A DNA stretch of 64,000 nt, taken from Casuarina equisetifolia. Lineage: Eukaryota; Streptophyta; Magnoliopsida; Fagales; Casuarinaceae. The notes under the pieces are model-generated. The model searched no databases. It was not told the DNA's origin and saw only the letters and a program-made list of their open reading frames with translations. Location: contig CM052362.1 of assembly GCA_028551475.1 (NCBI GenBank), forward strand, positions 10,167,354 through 10,231,353, written 5' to 3'. Positions 37,401-47,570 of this stretch are shown here, piece by piece. The number at the start of each line of letters is the position of its first letter. Position 1 is the first letter of the stretch. Made by a program: the position numbers and the translations under genes.

Positions 37401-39149
37401 ATGGCCAAAACGACAGTGCCAAAGAGTTTCTTTATTACTTAAAACATTATTCTTAAACATAGAGTTTTGACAAGCATTAGCTCTCTTAGGAGCATTACAA
37501 ACAAGAGTTTTAACAATGGAAGAAACAACATCTGCTGTGGCATCCGTCGGTGACACTAGATGATATAGGCGACGCTCAGCCCTGCCCAGCCCCAGTACTG
37601 TCTCAGTCAAATGGTCCTGGAAGAAACAAAAATGTGGATAAAAGGTGACGAGACAAGAACTGTCACGGGTAAACTTTGCAACTGACAAAAGTTTGCATTT
37701 AAAGGAAGGTACATACAATACGTCATAGAGTATGACAGAGGGGGAGATATGAATAGTGCCAACATGGGTTACAACCACACTACTATTATCAGGTAATGTG
37801 ATAGAAATGGAGTTCGATGCATAAGGCCTAATGTTCTCCATGCATGTAAGGTCACAAGTAATGTGATCACTAGCTCCAAAATCAATAAGCCAATCAGAGG
37901 TACATAAATTCGACAAAGGAGAAACAATACCTGCAGAAATAGTACCTGTAAAAGTCCCTGTAGGCTCGGAAGGTCCAAAGCGACTAAGAAGCTGGACAAC
38001 CTGCTGGTATTGCTCAGGGGAAAGACTCTGACCAGCTGGTCTAGGTGCCTCAACTGATGCCACACTACTAACAGGTGGGGGAGGCTGATCCTCAGAATCA
38101 ATGCCAACGGCATGTGCAGTGCGACCACCGCTCTTCTTCTGATTCCTAGGCCCAGTAGTAGGTGGCCTAGAAGAAGAAGGCCGAGTAGGGGGAGGCCTAG
38201 CAGAAGGAGGCTTATCTAGAAAACCAATCAATTGATAACACCGATCTTTGGTGTGTCTTGAACGTTTACAATGATCACAGAAAAAAGGAGACAATCCTTG
38301 TCCTAATCCAGCAGAAGGGGATGATCGAGAATACCCTGAAGTAGTCGACAAAAGATCTCGCGGACTGTTTCCAAACCCCCCTCCAGATGACAAGGGAGCC
38401 TTAACACTGAATGCCTGCAGATCTGTTCTCCCACTATCAACATGTAGGCTTCTATGATGCTCCTCATTAACAACTTGCTGAAAAACCTCATCAAGAGAAG
38501 GCACAGTACTGCGAGAAGTAATGTTACTCCTCACTGTAGCATAAGAAGATTGGAGGCCAAGCAAAAAATGCATAACACGTCAAGTATCCTGTTGTTTTGC
38601 TAGAAGAACTGGATAATTACATGGACACTTGTTGCACTGATTACATTGGGTTATAAGCAAGCACTTATCTAGTTCCGCCCATAAGTCTGAGAGACGAGAG
38701 AAATACTTAGCAACTGACTCATGGGGTTGTTGTTTCACTTCAGAAATTTACTGCTCTAAATCATACTGACGTGTTCCAGTTACTTGAGAATATCGTGTCT
38801 CAAGTAATTTCCAAGCAACAGAAGCATCAGAACAAAGAGAAATAGCATTGGCAAGCTCAGGACATACCGAATTCATCAACCAAGAGAAAACAATCAGATT
38901 ACATTTATCCCACAAACCAACATGAGGATCACTAGCATCAAGCCTAGGAAATTTCCCATTGATAAGATCGATCTTATCTCTAGATCCAAGTGCAATTAGC
39001 ATTTTGCGTTTCCAAGTGAAATAATCGGCAGGACCAGTAAGCAGTTAAGGGACTAAAATAGCCGTAGATACATCTCCAGGGGCCAGGAGCAAAGTGGCCG
39101 GAACTGAAGGGGGTGTTCCAAGTAGAGATGTTTCTGAACTAGAACTCAT
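34490..39149 (-). pseudogene. Copia element 2 gag-pol, broken
   Basis: It starts at ATG complement 39149 (MSSSSETS). Gag (YFTWKRKMLIAL, LWDKCNLIVFSWLMNSV) is interrupted by TAA 39045-39047, TAA 38748-38750 and TGA 38580-38582. A knuckle CDHCKRSRHTKDRC and the protease-like WLIDFGASDHI follow; the family has DTGA, so the catalytic Asp-Thr-Gly is altered to Asp-Phe-Gly. TAG 37344-37346 lies at the integrase start; integrase has HVDIWGP and RSDNGSEF. A frameshift falls near 37030, TAA at 36694-36696 and another frameshift at about 36424-36470. RT has [11 protein letters not shown] and LLYVDDMLITG, then TAG 35348-35350. RNase H (FCDSDWAVC, SSSEAEYRA, TKHIEIDCHF) ends at 34490. It cannot make a whole polyprotein. 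Confidence 0.94.
36251..36400. repeat. 75-bp tandem duplication in copia element 2 linker
   Basis: Two units, 36251-36325 and 36326-36400, differing at a few bases, with a partial third. They encode a Pro/Thr/Ile-rich linker (VIPATPAP...) between integrase and RT. Confidence 0.9.
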
Positions 39150-39402
39150 AGTGACAGAGCTAGGATCCGGTGAAAGATGGAACCTTGTTTTCGCCAGAAT
39201 GGAGAAAGGAAGAGCTGCTGGGGAAAGAACAGCCCTGTCCGTATAGAGAAAGAAGGAAATAGAAGCTACAAATGGTGTTTTGAGAGTGAAAAATGGAGAT
39301 GTGGAGGAGTGAAGCAGAGAGACGAAGCTCACTGTATCGGAGTAGCTTAGGAAGGCGGCGCCAGTGAAGGAAAAACGAGGAAAAGAGCTCCGGTGAGAGA
39401 AG

Positions 39403-39840
39403 CGGTGCGTTTTACGCCTCTGTGAATGAGGAAGAAGAATAAAACGCATCGTTTAACAGTGGTCGAGTGTGTTTTGAGAGAGGAGCTAAAACGCACCGTT
39501 TAAATAAATGAAACGGTGGGTTTAGCGAACGAGAGCTAAAACACACCGTTTAAATAAATGAAACGGTGGGATTTAGCAAACGGGTGGAACGCACCGTTTA
39601 GGGAAGGAAACGGTGAGTTTGGAGGAAGAAGAAAAACAGAGACAAAACGCACCGTTCAAGTAAGTGAAACGGTGAGTTTGGAACTAAAGGAATAAACGCA
39701 CCATTTAAGTAAGTTAAACGATGAGTTTAAAGTGAATTGAGGGAACGCACCGTTTAAATAAGTTAAACGGTGAGTTTGAAGACTGACAAAAGATATGAGT
39801 GAAAACGGTGCGTTTTCACTCAAGTGAAACGAAGTGTTTG
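39403..39840. repeat. Array of AAACG-type inverted repeats in copia element 2 leader
   Basis: About six units pairing AACGCACCGTTT with AAACGGTGNGTTT across 10-12 bases, every 45-65 bases from 39488 to 39775, plus single motifs at about 39403, 39445 and 39800. Each half is itself a short palindrome (AAACG-CAC-CGTTT). The array begins inside the untranslated leader, upstream of the gag start. Confidence 0.88.
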
Positions 39841-40152
39841 AAGGAGGGCAAAATGCGCGTTTTAACAACGTGTTTAGGCAACAACAAAAAAAAACCTAAC
39901 AGATCAAACGCAGCGGAAGGAACCTGAACCGTGAAGAACACGAAGAACAAACCCAAAAATAGAAAACGCGATTTTGACCCAAAAAATACCGAACAGACCA
40001 AAGAAGAGAACGATCAAGATATAGATCGAAGTATTTTCGGAACAAAGACAACCAATGGAGCAAGGAGACAACAACAACTCTTAAACTAGAAGAGAAAAGA
40101 AAATAAGAGTTGCGAGAGGAGAAAAAAACATACCCGATTGTGCGAAGAACCC

Positions 40153-40172
40153 AACCTGGCTCTTTGATACCA
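40153..40172 (-). other. Copia element 2 primer-binding site
   Basis: TGGTATCAAAGAGCCAGG abuts the 5' LTR with no gap. It matches the complement of the plant initiator tRNA-Met 3' end over 16 bases if a two-base AA insertion is allowed. Confidence 0.88.
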
Positions 40173-40431
40173 TCTTAGAAACCAAACCAGATCATATAAG
40201 AGGTTATAGCACGAAATCAAGTGAAGAAGCTTCTCTCTATACACTTGCTCAAAGGAAAAAGTACAAAGCCGTCTGAAGGAATAATAGGCACCGGCGAATC
40301 GCCGGTGCCCACGAATGGGCTAGGTTAAACCTAGCCCATCTCACAAACAATTGGGCCTAAGGCCCTAATTACAATAAATGAATGAAAACGGGCCTAATGC
40401 CCAATACAACAAAAAGTAACAAATATTAACA
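40173..40431 (-). repeat. Copia element 2, 5' LTR
   Basis: 259 bp, the partner of 34224-34482, with all three palindromes preserved; followed by AGGAC. Confidence 0.96.
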
Positions 40432-40436
40432 AGGAC

Positions 40437-40863
40437 CAACATCACAGGGAGGGTTTAATATTGTTTTCTATTGGTGTTCGTGATATGCTTTGAAATAATG
40501 ATTATATTCTCCAAGCTTCGATTATGGAACTGCAGCCTTAGTGGGGGCCGACCTATAGATGTAAGAGGCCCACGGAGAGCATCTTGCAGAGCAGATGGGA
40601 AGGCAGTGATATTAGTAATACCTAGCTCTCCGTGCAAGCCGCTGCACTCTGTGGGCGGTTTTGGGACGTGGTATGACTCTCCACAGTAACCAATGCCCAA
40701 AAGAAACAAAGCGAAAAGCTTCCCTCCGTTTCAGCAACTATAACCATACAATTTTCACGCCAGCTCCTTTCGGGTTCATTTCCTTCCATATTTCTGCTCA
40801 CAGCCTACTGAAAGAGTGAGGGACAAAGAGAACAAAGAAAGTTACAGGTGCTCGCAGGTGAAT
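40437..40863 (+). promoter_or_regulatory. Proximal upstream region and 5' UTR of peptide gene copy 2
   Basis: It lies between the copia insertion and the start codon. The last 60 bases (CAGCCTACTGAAAGAGTGAG, GAGAACAAAGAAAGTTACAG, GCAGGTGAAT) are conserved with copies 1 and 3 and are probably transcribed leader. No convincing TATA box is seen. Confidence 0.55.
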
Positions 40864-41124
40864 ATGGGTTTGTCACGCGGAGAAGTTCTCCTCAGGTTCC
40901 TTTTACTCATCGCCATTATCTCGGCTTCTGCACAATATGGAGCCTCAAGGCCCATTAACGAAGGCCTTCTATACCGGTCTCTCCGAGGGGCCGTGCCACC
41001 GCCAAGTCCTGATTCTTGTACTCACATTCCTCCTCGGAGTCCAGTAAAGAGCACATCGAACAGCATGAAGCGAGCTCGGAAAGCTGTGCCGGCACCCCCT
41101 CCATGTCCTGCCACCAAGGACTAG
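40864..41124 (+). CDS. Small secreted peptide precursor, copy 2 (CTNIP/SCREW-like), intact
   Basis: 86 codons from ATG 40864, chosen because the same MGLS start and leader occur in copies 1 and 3; an open frame upstream is 5' UTR. Signal peptide about residues 1-23 (LLLIAIISASA), then QYGASRP and a variable NEGLLYRSLRG stretch. The conserved C-terminus is PPPSPDSCTHIPPRSPVKST, a basic linker SMKRARKAV, then PAPPPCPATKD. Two cysteines in the mature part, a CTxIP motif and tandem paralogs fit the CTNIP/SCREW phytocytokine family, whose members act outside the cell on HSL3/NUT; the assignment rests on motif resemblance only. This is the one copy with no visible lesion. Copia element 2 sits about 430 bp upstream, so its promoter may have changed. 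Confidence 0.68.
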   Translation: MGLSRGEVLLRFLLLIAIISASAQYGASRPINEGLLYRSLRGAVPPPSPDSCTHIPPRSPVKSTSNSMKRARKAVPAPPPCPATKD

Positions 41125-41534
41125 AACTGTCGACGGCGAACCTCCACAGTCAGCAGAGCTTCAAATGATCAACTCCGGCGTTCACTTTTATAACTCGTAT
41201 CTAAGTAACTTTTTATCTGTTTGTGTTTCCTTGCTTTTGAAATAACTCCGTTGTTTTGATCTGTCTGTGGTTCTCTCCAGGGAACTTTAGTTGATCTCTT
41301 TCTTCTTGTTATATGACTGTGTTGTGTGTGATATAAATCAGTATCTATCTTGCTAATAAAAGATTGTATCTTTTTATATTCGCATAGAGTACTTAATGGA
41401 AGAAGAACTTGAGAATGTTTGGACAACAACTTCGTCACGTTTAACAGTGTGCATCCGCGAGATTCGTATCTATATATGCGTATATAAGTACTTTCATCTT
41501 CATTTTCTTTGATCGACGAGCTCCAACTCTGATT

Positions 41535-42098
41535 CCAGGCCTACCGGACGTCGTTGCGTCTCTGATACCCTTCTCCGCCGTGCTCGCCTCAGGCTTGCAG
41601 GTCTTAAAAAGCAACACGTTGATTTCCTTGTTTAGATATTCATTCGAATTTAACTACTTTAAACATCCTTCCACTCCCGGGGGCACCATTTCCCGCTGCT
41701 CTGCCCGACTTCCACTCCTACGGCCTCTCCGACCTCGCCGCCATCTCCCTCGCGCCCCACGCCTATGTTCTTGGCGGTTCCCTTTTCGACTGGCTTTCAT
41801 TCCCAATAGTTCGTCGTCCAACTGCCGCTCCCTCCGCCGCGCGCTTCGACTCCGCTAACGGTGCCTGGGAATTTTTCTTGCCCATGCACCACCGGCGTGG
41901 AAGCTTCGTGGGCGCGGCGGTCCGCAGATCGGAGGTGATTTAAGTCGCCGCAGGTGGGTGTCGGCACTGCATATTCGGTGCGGCCGGGAGTAGCATAAGC
42001 TCGGTGGAGAGGTACGACGTACAGCGGGATTAATTGGTGGAGATGAAGTGGATGCCTGCGTTGCGAGCCAGGTGCGTGGGGTTCGTATGTGGCATGTG
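41535..42098 (+). pseudogene. F-box/kelch-repeat gene fragment (OR23-like)
   Basis: 41535-41610 reads PGLPDVVASLIP, the start of an F-box; most of the F-box is gone. From about 41685 one frame reads LPDFHSYGLSDLAAISLAP, YVLGGSLFD, RGSFVGAAV, AAGGCRHCIFGAAGS, SVERYDVQRD and ALRARCVGF, which are kelch-repeat hallmarks (YVLGG, ERYD). In-frame TAA codons follow SEVI and QRD, and the F-box is deleted, so it is a pseudogene. A shorter homologous piece lies after peptide copy 3, so the two travelled as one module. Similarity to the F-box/kelch protein OR23 is from memory of the family. Confidence 0.78.
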
Positions 42099-42723
42099 AG
42101 AATCGTTTTGTTAGGTGATTTTCTGAAGGTGGCTAGCTAGGTTTTTTGTTCGTTCTTTTTTTTAAAATAACCAGGCGACAATTATTACATTTTATTTAAT
42201 AAAATAAGGTTGAGTGTAATAACATATCTTATAAGAGTACAAAAGGTAACATGTAAAACTAATTCATTGAAAATTAGACTGAAAAAATAGATCAGATTCT
42301 TAGCTTAATTATTCAGAGTGTGAAAATACATAAATACAAACGACCGCAATATTAAATATCCTACAAAGACCTGTAAGATTCAGCTGGCGTAACCAGGTTC
42401 CCAGCTTGCTAGGTTTCATTGGATTGATACGTTTGTTAGCTGAATATGAGTTTGCAAAGTTTTACAGGTTTGAGGGTGGAAAATGTGGAGATTTGTTTGG
42501 TGTGAAAGTAAGTGATTAATGATAGGAAGTGAGGAAAGAGTGTAACTTTGTTGGAAATTAGATTCTCTTAAAACATCCAAATCTCCTCTCTTTATTATTC
42601 AAAACCTCCAAAAATCTACCAAATCAACCCATTTGGCGAATCCAGTTGAGGTAAATTACTCTCCCCACACCTCTTCTCCCCCTCCCCCTCCCCCTCTAAC
42701 ACAAAAAAAAAAAAAAAAACCAA
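42099..42723. other. Spacer with one arm of a direct repeat and a poly(A) run
   Basis: 42570-42665 (ACATCCAAATCTCCT, CTACCAAATCAACCCAT) recurs at about 43365-43460, flanking the tandem array. Poly(A) at about 42703-42719. No gene is seen. Confidence 0.55.
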
Positions 42724-43165
42724 ATTGCTTGTTCCAAGGAGCTTTGTCAGGGTTTCGATTACCAGGTTTATTCCATTAGGGTTTCGATTACCAAGTTTAT
42801 TTCCTTGATTGCTTGTTCCAAAGACTTTGTCTGGATTTCAATGACCAAGTTCATTCCATTTGTAACCTTTTCCAAAGAGCTTTGTCAGGGCTTGGATCAC
42901 GATTACATCAGCGAGACATTTAAATACCACTGCCCCCATTGATTTGTAATCCAAACAGCTTTGTCAGGGTTTCGATTACCAAGTTTATTCCATTGATTGC
43001 TTGTTTCAAAGAGCTTTGTCAGGGCGTGGATCACGATTACACCAGCGAGACTTCTAAATACTACTCTCTCTGCCTCCCTCCCTCCCTCCCTTCATTGATT
43101 GCCTGTCCAAAAGAACTTTGTCAGGGCTCGGGTCACGATTACATCAGCGAGACATTTACATACTA
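42724..43165. repeat. Complex tandem repeat
   Basis: At least six units carry AGCTTTGTCAGGG-type cores preceded by TTGATTGCTTGTTCCAAA and followed either by TTTCGATTACCAAGTTTATT or by GATCACGATTACATCAGCGA. Unit spacing varies between about 55 and 105 bases. A decayed unit recurs near 43510-43555. Not a CRISPR array: unit length varies and spacers are not unique. Confidence 0.85.
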
Positions 43166-43620
43166 AACTCTCTCTCTCTCTCCCCCTCTCCATTCATCCC
43201 TCCCTCTCTTTCTCTCTATCGTTTTTTGATGTAACCACAAAGCAAGCCCCACAAATGCTTTTTAAACTCAACGTTAGAACAAGCAATCAATGGAAAAAAT
43301 CGATACTTGTGAAACACTCTCTCCTAGCTCTCTTCTCTCGCAAGTTCCTTAAGGGAGAAATGGCCTAAAATATCCAAATCTCCTTCTTAACTATCCAAAA
43401 TCTGTCCAAAACCTACCAAATCAACCTATCGCTTGGCCAAATCAAGTTGGGGCCATTTCTCCCATAAGAACTAGTGAGAGCCAGAGTGGAAGGAGAGGGA
43501 ACTTTTACGCGGATTTCAAAGAGCTTTTGCAGGGCTTGTGTCCTGATACATCAGCTCTTTTGTTAGAAATAATTAAATATTAACTACTTTTTCTTGAGAA
43601 AACGATATTGTTTAGTTGCA

Positions 43621-44257
43621 TATCGTCATTACTTATTGAGCCAACGCCTTGTACATGTATGACCTTGGTCCAATACCTTAGCCCTCTTGTACTAGATTTT
43701 ATTTTCTCTCACCCTATTTATTTTCATGCATCTTGAATCCTATGTAGGCAAGTTTGAATCCCACATCTTGAATAAAGGTCTATTTCAAGATTGTTGATGA
43801 CTTTTGTTCTTTATTTTCATCAAGATTGTTGATGACTTTTGTTCCATAAAGATTGCTACTAATCTTGTTATGAATGAGAAAAGTAAATACATTTAAGTTG
43901 ACTATCATTTCATACAAGAGAAGATTGCACAAGGTATCATTAAAACAAGTCATGTTTCTACTAAGTAGCAACCTGCTAACCTTTTGACTAAGGCTTTGGG
44001 CATTTAACAACATCATTTTCTCCTTGGCAAGCTATGAATGTTTGATTTGTATAGAGTACCAACTTGAAGGATATTGTCATTACCCATTAGGCCAAGGCCA
44101 TGTACATGTATAGCCTTGGCCTATACTAGGTTTTACTCTCTCTTACCCTATTTATTATCATGTATTTTCAATCCTTTGTAGACAAGTTTGAATCCTATTT
44201 CTTGAGTAAAGGTTTATTTCAAGATTTTTGATGACTCTTGTTCTTTAAGACTTTGTA
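43621..44257 (+). mobile_element. Miniature remnant of a copia element with two LTR pieces
   Basis: Two diverged direct repeats, about 43621-43805 and 44075-44257 (GTCATTACYYATT, TGTACATGTAT, CACCCTATTTATT, GACAAGTTTGAATCC), flank the C-terminal part of a copia RNase H. Pieces such as NLVMNEKSKYI, DYHFIQEKIAQGIIKTSHV and LLTKALGI are visible, with stops. Nearly all the internal region is lost. Confidence 0.72.
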
Positions 44258-44700
44258 AACAAGCTAACAACATGGTCTCCTTGCCTCTCTCTACCTTTGC
44301 TTAATTAATCGAGAAACATTCCTTACTTTTCAAATGTTGTTTTTGGTTTTACTTTCTAGATATTATGCTTGATGCAAGCTTGTTTAGAAAATGAAAGCAA
44401 AGGTGATGCATCATTTTTTACAAAGGTTCAAGTGGCAAACACAAGAGTTTAATCTCTCCATTAAATGCTCCCCCACAATATCATATAGATAATGTTTTTT
44501 TTTCATAGAATAGTCTATGGGCTTCCATGGTACTCAGTTCCCAAACAATATGTGTGTGTATGTTTTGAGAAAGGTGTTTTATGGCTTAAAATAATCACCT
44601 AAAGCTTGGTTCATCAACTCTCTTCATTTTTGTTAGATCTAGGGTTTCTTTTACTCACCATACAACATCCTTTTTCATAATTTGTGAAGGTGAGATTAAT
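44258..44700. other. Spacer, nothing recognised
   Basis: AT-rich; probably part of the surrounding copia debris, but no domain can be read. Confidence 0.4.
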
Positions 44701-44704
44701 ATAT

Positions 44705-44893
44705 GGACTTTGTTGTATGTGTACAATTTGGTTGTCAATGGAGTTCACTTACTCATCTTGATTTGTTTAATTAAAAGTTTAGTTCTACATTCCCAATAAA
44801 GGATCTAGGTTAGTTATATTTTTTCTTGGGAATTCAAGTTAACCATGATAATGAAAGTCTCTTTCTAAGCCAAGAGCAATGTAGGATCAATTT
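44705..44893 (+). pseudogene. Copia reverse transcriptase fragment
   Basis: TLLYVYNLVVNG corresponds to the catalytic YVDD region with both Asp changed. After a frameshift, FPIKDLG, a stop, then LYFFLGIQV and LFLSQEQ match the RT motif after YVDD. No ends are seen. Confidence 0.7.
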
Positions 44894-45350
44894 TTATCTC
44901 AACATGCAATAGAATAAGATGAAATTTGATCTTAACATAAACTAGACAAGATAAGAAAGAGATTTGGACAATAAACACAAAATTTCATTAAATAAAGAAA
45001 AGGTTACAAGCACTCAAATTTGACATAAAGAATTGGTCTATATTTTAGTTTTTGCATAATTAAATTTTCTCTAAAGGGCTTCAATGTTGTTGTTTTTTTT
45101 TTTTTCCCTAACATACACATCTAGTTATATATATCAATATTGAATACTAAAATACATTTTACTTAATCTTCATTTGATTTCCAAGTTGTTCTATAGTTGT
45201 TCCATGCAAATAAGATTACTACAAGACAAGAGAAATTAAAACTTGATGTAAAAAGCAATTAAAAATTGGAATTTTCAAAGGTTACTGCTATAGATTTCTT
45301 TGACTTTGAAATTCACCCCTTTTAATTGTTTGATAAGAATGGTTTACTAA

Positions 45351-45927
45351 TGTTAGAATGTCACATCACCATGCAAAAAGTAGAAGTGGAAAAGCATGAC
45401 AATGTCCAAAAGCAAGGAAAATTAGGAAAAAGGCGGGTGCGTGTGCACATCACCAAAGTAAGAAAATAGCATTTTAAAGCTGCACACATGTATCTCATGC
45501 ATGTCATCTTCTACCTCACTCCACACAACAGCCCGACTTCTTAAATCTCTAGGAGTTTTACAAAGCATCTAAGGATGAAATAAGAGAAATTTAACTCAAA
45601 AAAGAATGGTTATTTCATTACTATGGAAGACAAAAAGAATCATCAAGCCTAATGATGAAATTTTCTACTCAAAATACAAAAGGTTTTAGGGTTTTTCATG
45701 GCAATGTTTTTTGGAATCAATTTGATATCGATTCTTCATCAATATGAGATGTTTTATGTTTAATTTCCAACCACTATAAAAAGGCAATCAGATTGTATAC
45801 AAATATCATCAAGAAATACAAATTACTTCTCTCCTTATTTCTCTTATTGTTATTGGTATTTACTTTAGTTTTATTGTTATTTTTATATGAATTTCTACAA
45901 TATTTTGTAGGAATTCTAATTCTAACT
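45351..45927 (+). repeat. Copia element 3, 5' LTR
   Basis: Begins TGTTAGAATG and ends CTAACT. A TATAAA box lies at about 45775 within CCACTATAAAAAGGC. Confidence 0.85.
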
Positions 45928-45943
45928 TGGTATTAGTTTAGCC
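45928..45943 (+). other. Copia element 3 primer-binding site
   Basis: TGGTATTAGTTTAGCC abuts the LTR; a decayed initiator tRNA-Met match (TGGTATCAG type). Confidence 0.7.
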
Positions 45944-45988
45944 TTTTGGCGAAAGCTTTTTGTTTCAATCCATTTTTTGTTTTTGCAG

Positions 45989-47307
45989 ATGGCTTCCAAC
46001 ATCACCCATGTTCATACTACTACTTATGCTCTTCCATTGCCTAATCCTAGTCCTTTCCTTGCCATTGGCATGCTACTATGATAGAAGAATATATTGCATT
46101 ATTAAAAAATAAGACATGGCATCTTGTTCCTCCACCTCAACATACTACTCCCATTGGTTGTAAATGGGTATACAAAGTTAAGCAAAAATCTGATGGAACC
46201 CTTGAACGATATAAAGCACAACTTGTTGCTAAAGGATTTCATCAACAACCAAGCATTGATTATCATGACACATTTAGTCTTGTTACTAAGCTAGTTACAG
46301 TATGCATTATAATTGCTCTGGCATATACTAGAGGGTGGAACATCAAACCACTGGATGTCAAAAATGCCTTTCTCCGTGACATCTTGGATGAAGAAGTATA
46401 TATGATTCAACCACAAGGATTTGTTGACTTAACCAAACCCCAACTTTGTTTGTTGATTAAAATGGTCCTTATATAGGTTAAAACAAGCTCCATGAGCATG
46501 GAATTACATACTCAGTCAATTTCTTCAACATATTGGGTTCAAAATTTCTCAAGCAAATTCTTCATTATTTATATTACATACAACAACATACAGTGTTTTT
46601 CTTCTTGTGTCTGTTAATGACATTATTTTTGCAAGAAGTCATATAGCTCCAATGTCAAAAATCCTTGAACAACTTAAAATTGAATTCGATCTCAAGGATT
46701 TAGGTAACTTACATTATTTTTTGGGAATTGAAGCCAACTATTCTAATAGTGGTCTTTTACTTCATCAAGCTAAATTTGTCATGAAAAACTTTTTCATGAC
46801 AAAATGAATGAAGCTCGAGGAGTGTCTACACCATGCACCACAACTCATCCACCATCTATCAATGATGGTGAACCATACTCAGATCCAACACATTATTGAA
46901 GCATTGTTATATCTCTTTAATATTTGACACTCACACAACTTGATATTTCATATGCTATTAACACTACATGTCAATACATGTATGCTCCAACCTTTACTTA
47001 TTAGGCATTTGTAAAATGTATTTTATGCTTTTTGGTTGACATACCTAGATATGGTATTCACATAACAAAAGCATCAACTAATAATGTCCATGCATGTTCT
47101 GATGCTGGGTGGGCTAGTGATTGTGATGATCGCAAATCCACAAGAGAATTTTGTATTTTTCTTAGGACTAATATCATTTCTTGGAGTTCTAGAAAACAAA
47201 AGACAGTTACTCGCTCTAGTACAGAAGCTAAGCTAAAATGTCTCGTTGATACTGCTACGGAACTTATTTGGATAAAAGCTTTATTACAAAATCTCCATGT
47301 ACAATAA
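45989..47307 (+). pseudogene. Copia element 3 gag start, RT and RNase H remnants
   Basis: ATG 45989 (MASNITH) opens about 30 gag codons and then joins RT out of register at about 46078. RT reads LLKNKTWHLVPPP, GCKWVYKVK, LVAKGFHQQ and KPLDVKNAFL and stops at 46476. A second piece at 46607-46807 has SVNDIIFARS in place of YVDDIIFA, then FDLKDLGNLHYFLGIE. RNase H at 47032-47307 has CSDAGWASD, KSTREFCIF and SSTEAKL. Frameshifts and stops separate the pieces; the catalytic YVDD is lost. Confidence 0.85.
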
Positions 47308-47560
47308 TCTAATCCCTAAACACTTTGGTGTGATAATTTATCAGCACTATATCTCACCACTAATCTTGTTTTCCATGCAAGAACAAAACATCTTGAAATT
47401 GATTTTCACTTTATTTGTGAAAGAATTACAATAAAGAAACTTTCTGTACATTTCATTTCTTTTGATGATCAAAAAGTTGATATATTTACAAAAGGTCTCT
47501 CCTTTCCTCAATTACAACTACTTCAAAACAAGCTCATGGTACAGAACGACGCATTAGCTT

Positions 47561-47570
47561 GTGGGGGGGA
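47561..47570 (+). other. Copia element 3 polypurine tract
   Basis: GTGGGGGGGA directly before the 3' LTR. Confidence 0.75.

Larger units (their letters stand above)
34224..40431 (-). mobile_element. Degenerate Ty1/copia element 2 with non-canonical LTR ends
   Basis: 259-bp LTRs at both ends, perfect 5-bp target duplication AGGAC (34219-34223 and 40432-40436), a long tRNA-iMet primer-site match, a polypurine tract, and gag-protease-integrase-RT-RNase H in copia order. LTRs begin TGTTAAT but end CTAAGA, so the terminal pairs are TG and GA. LTRs differ at about five positions by eye (about 2%). The coding region has six in-frame stops and two frameshifts. Confidence 0.96.

Noticed and set aside
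15936-40431. Endogenous virus (pararetrovirus) as an explanation for the RT-bearing segments
   Set aside because: All have LTRs, target duplications and retrotransposon domain order; no movement protein or envelope-like gene is seen.
42724-43165. Possible CRISPR-like array
   Set aside because: Eukaryotic context, variable unit length, and 'spacers' that are themselves repeated.
42939-43368. Two open frames with repeated motifs
   Set aside because: They are translated tandem repeat, not protein repeats; the frame changes between units.
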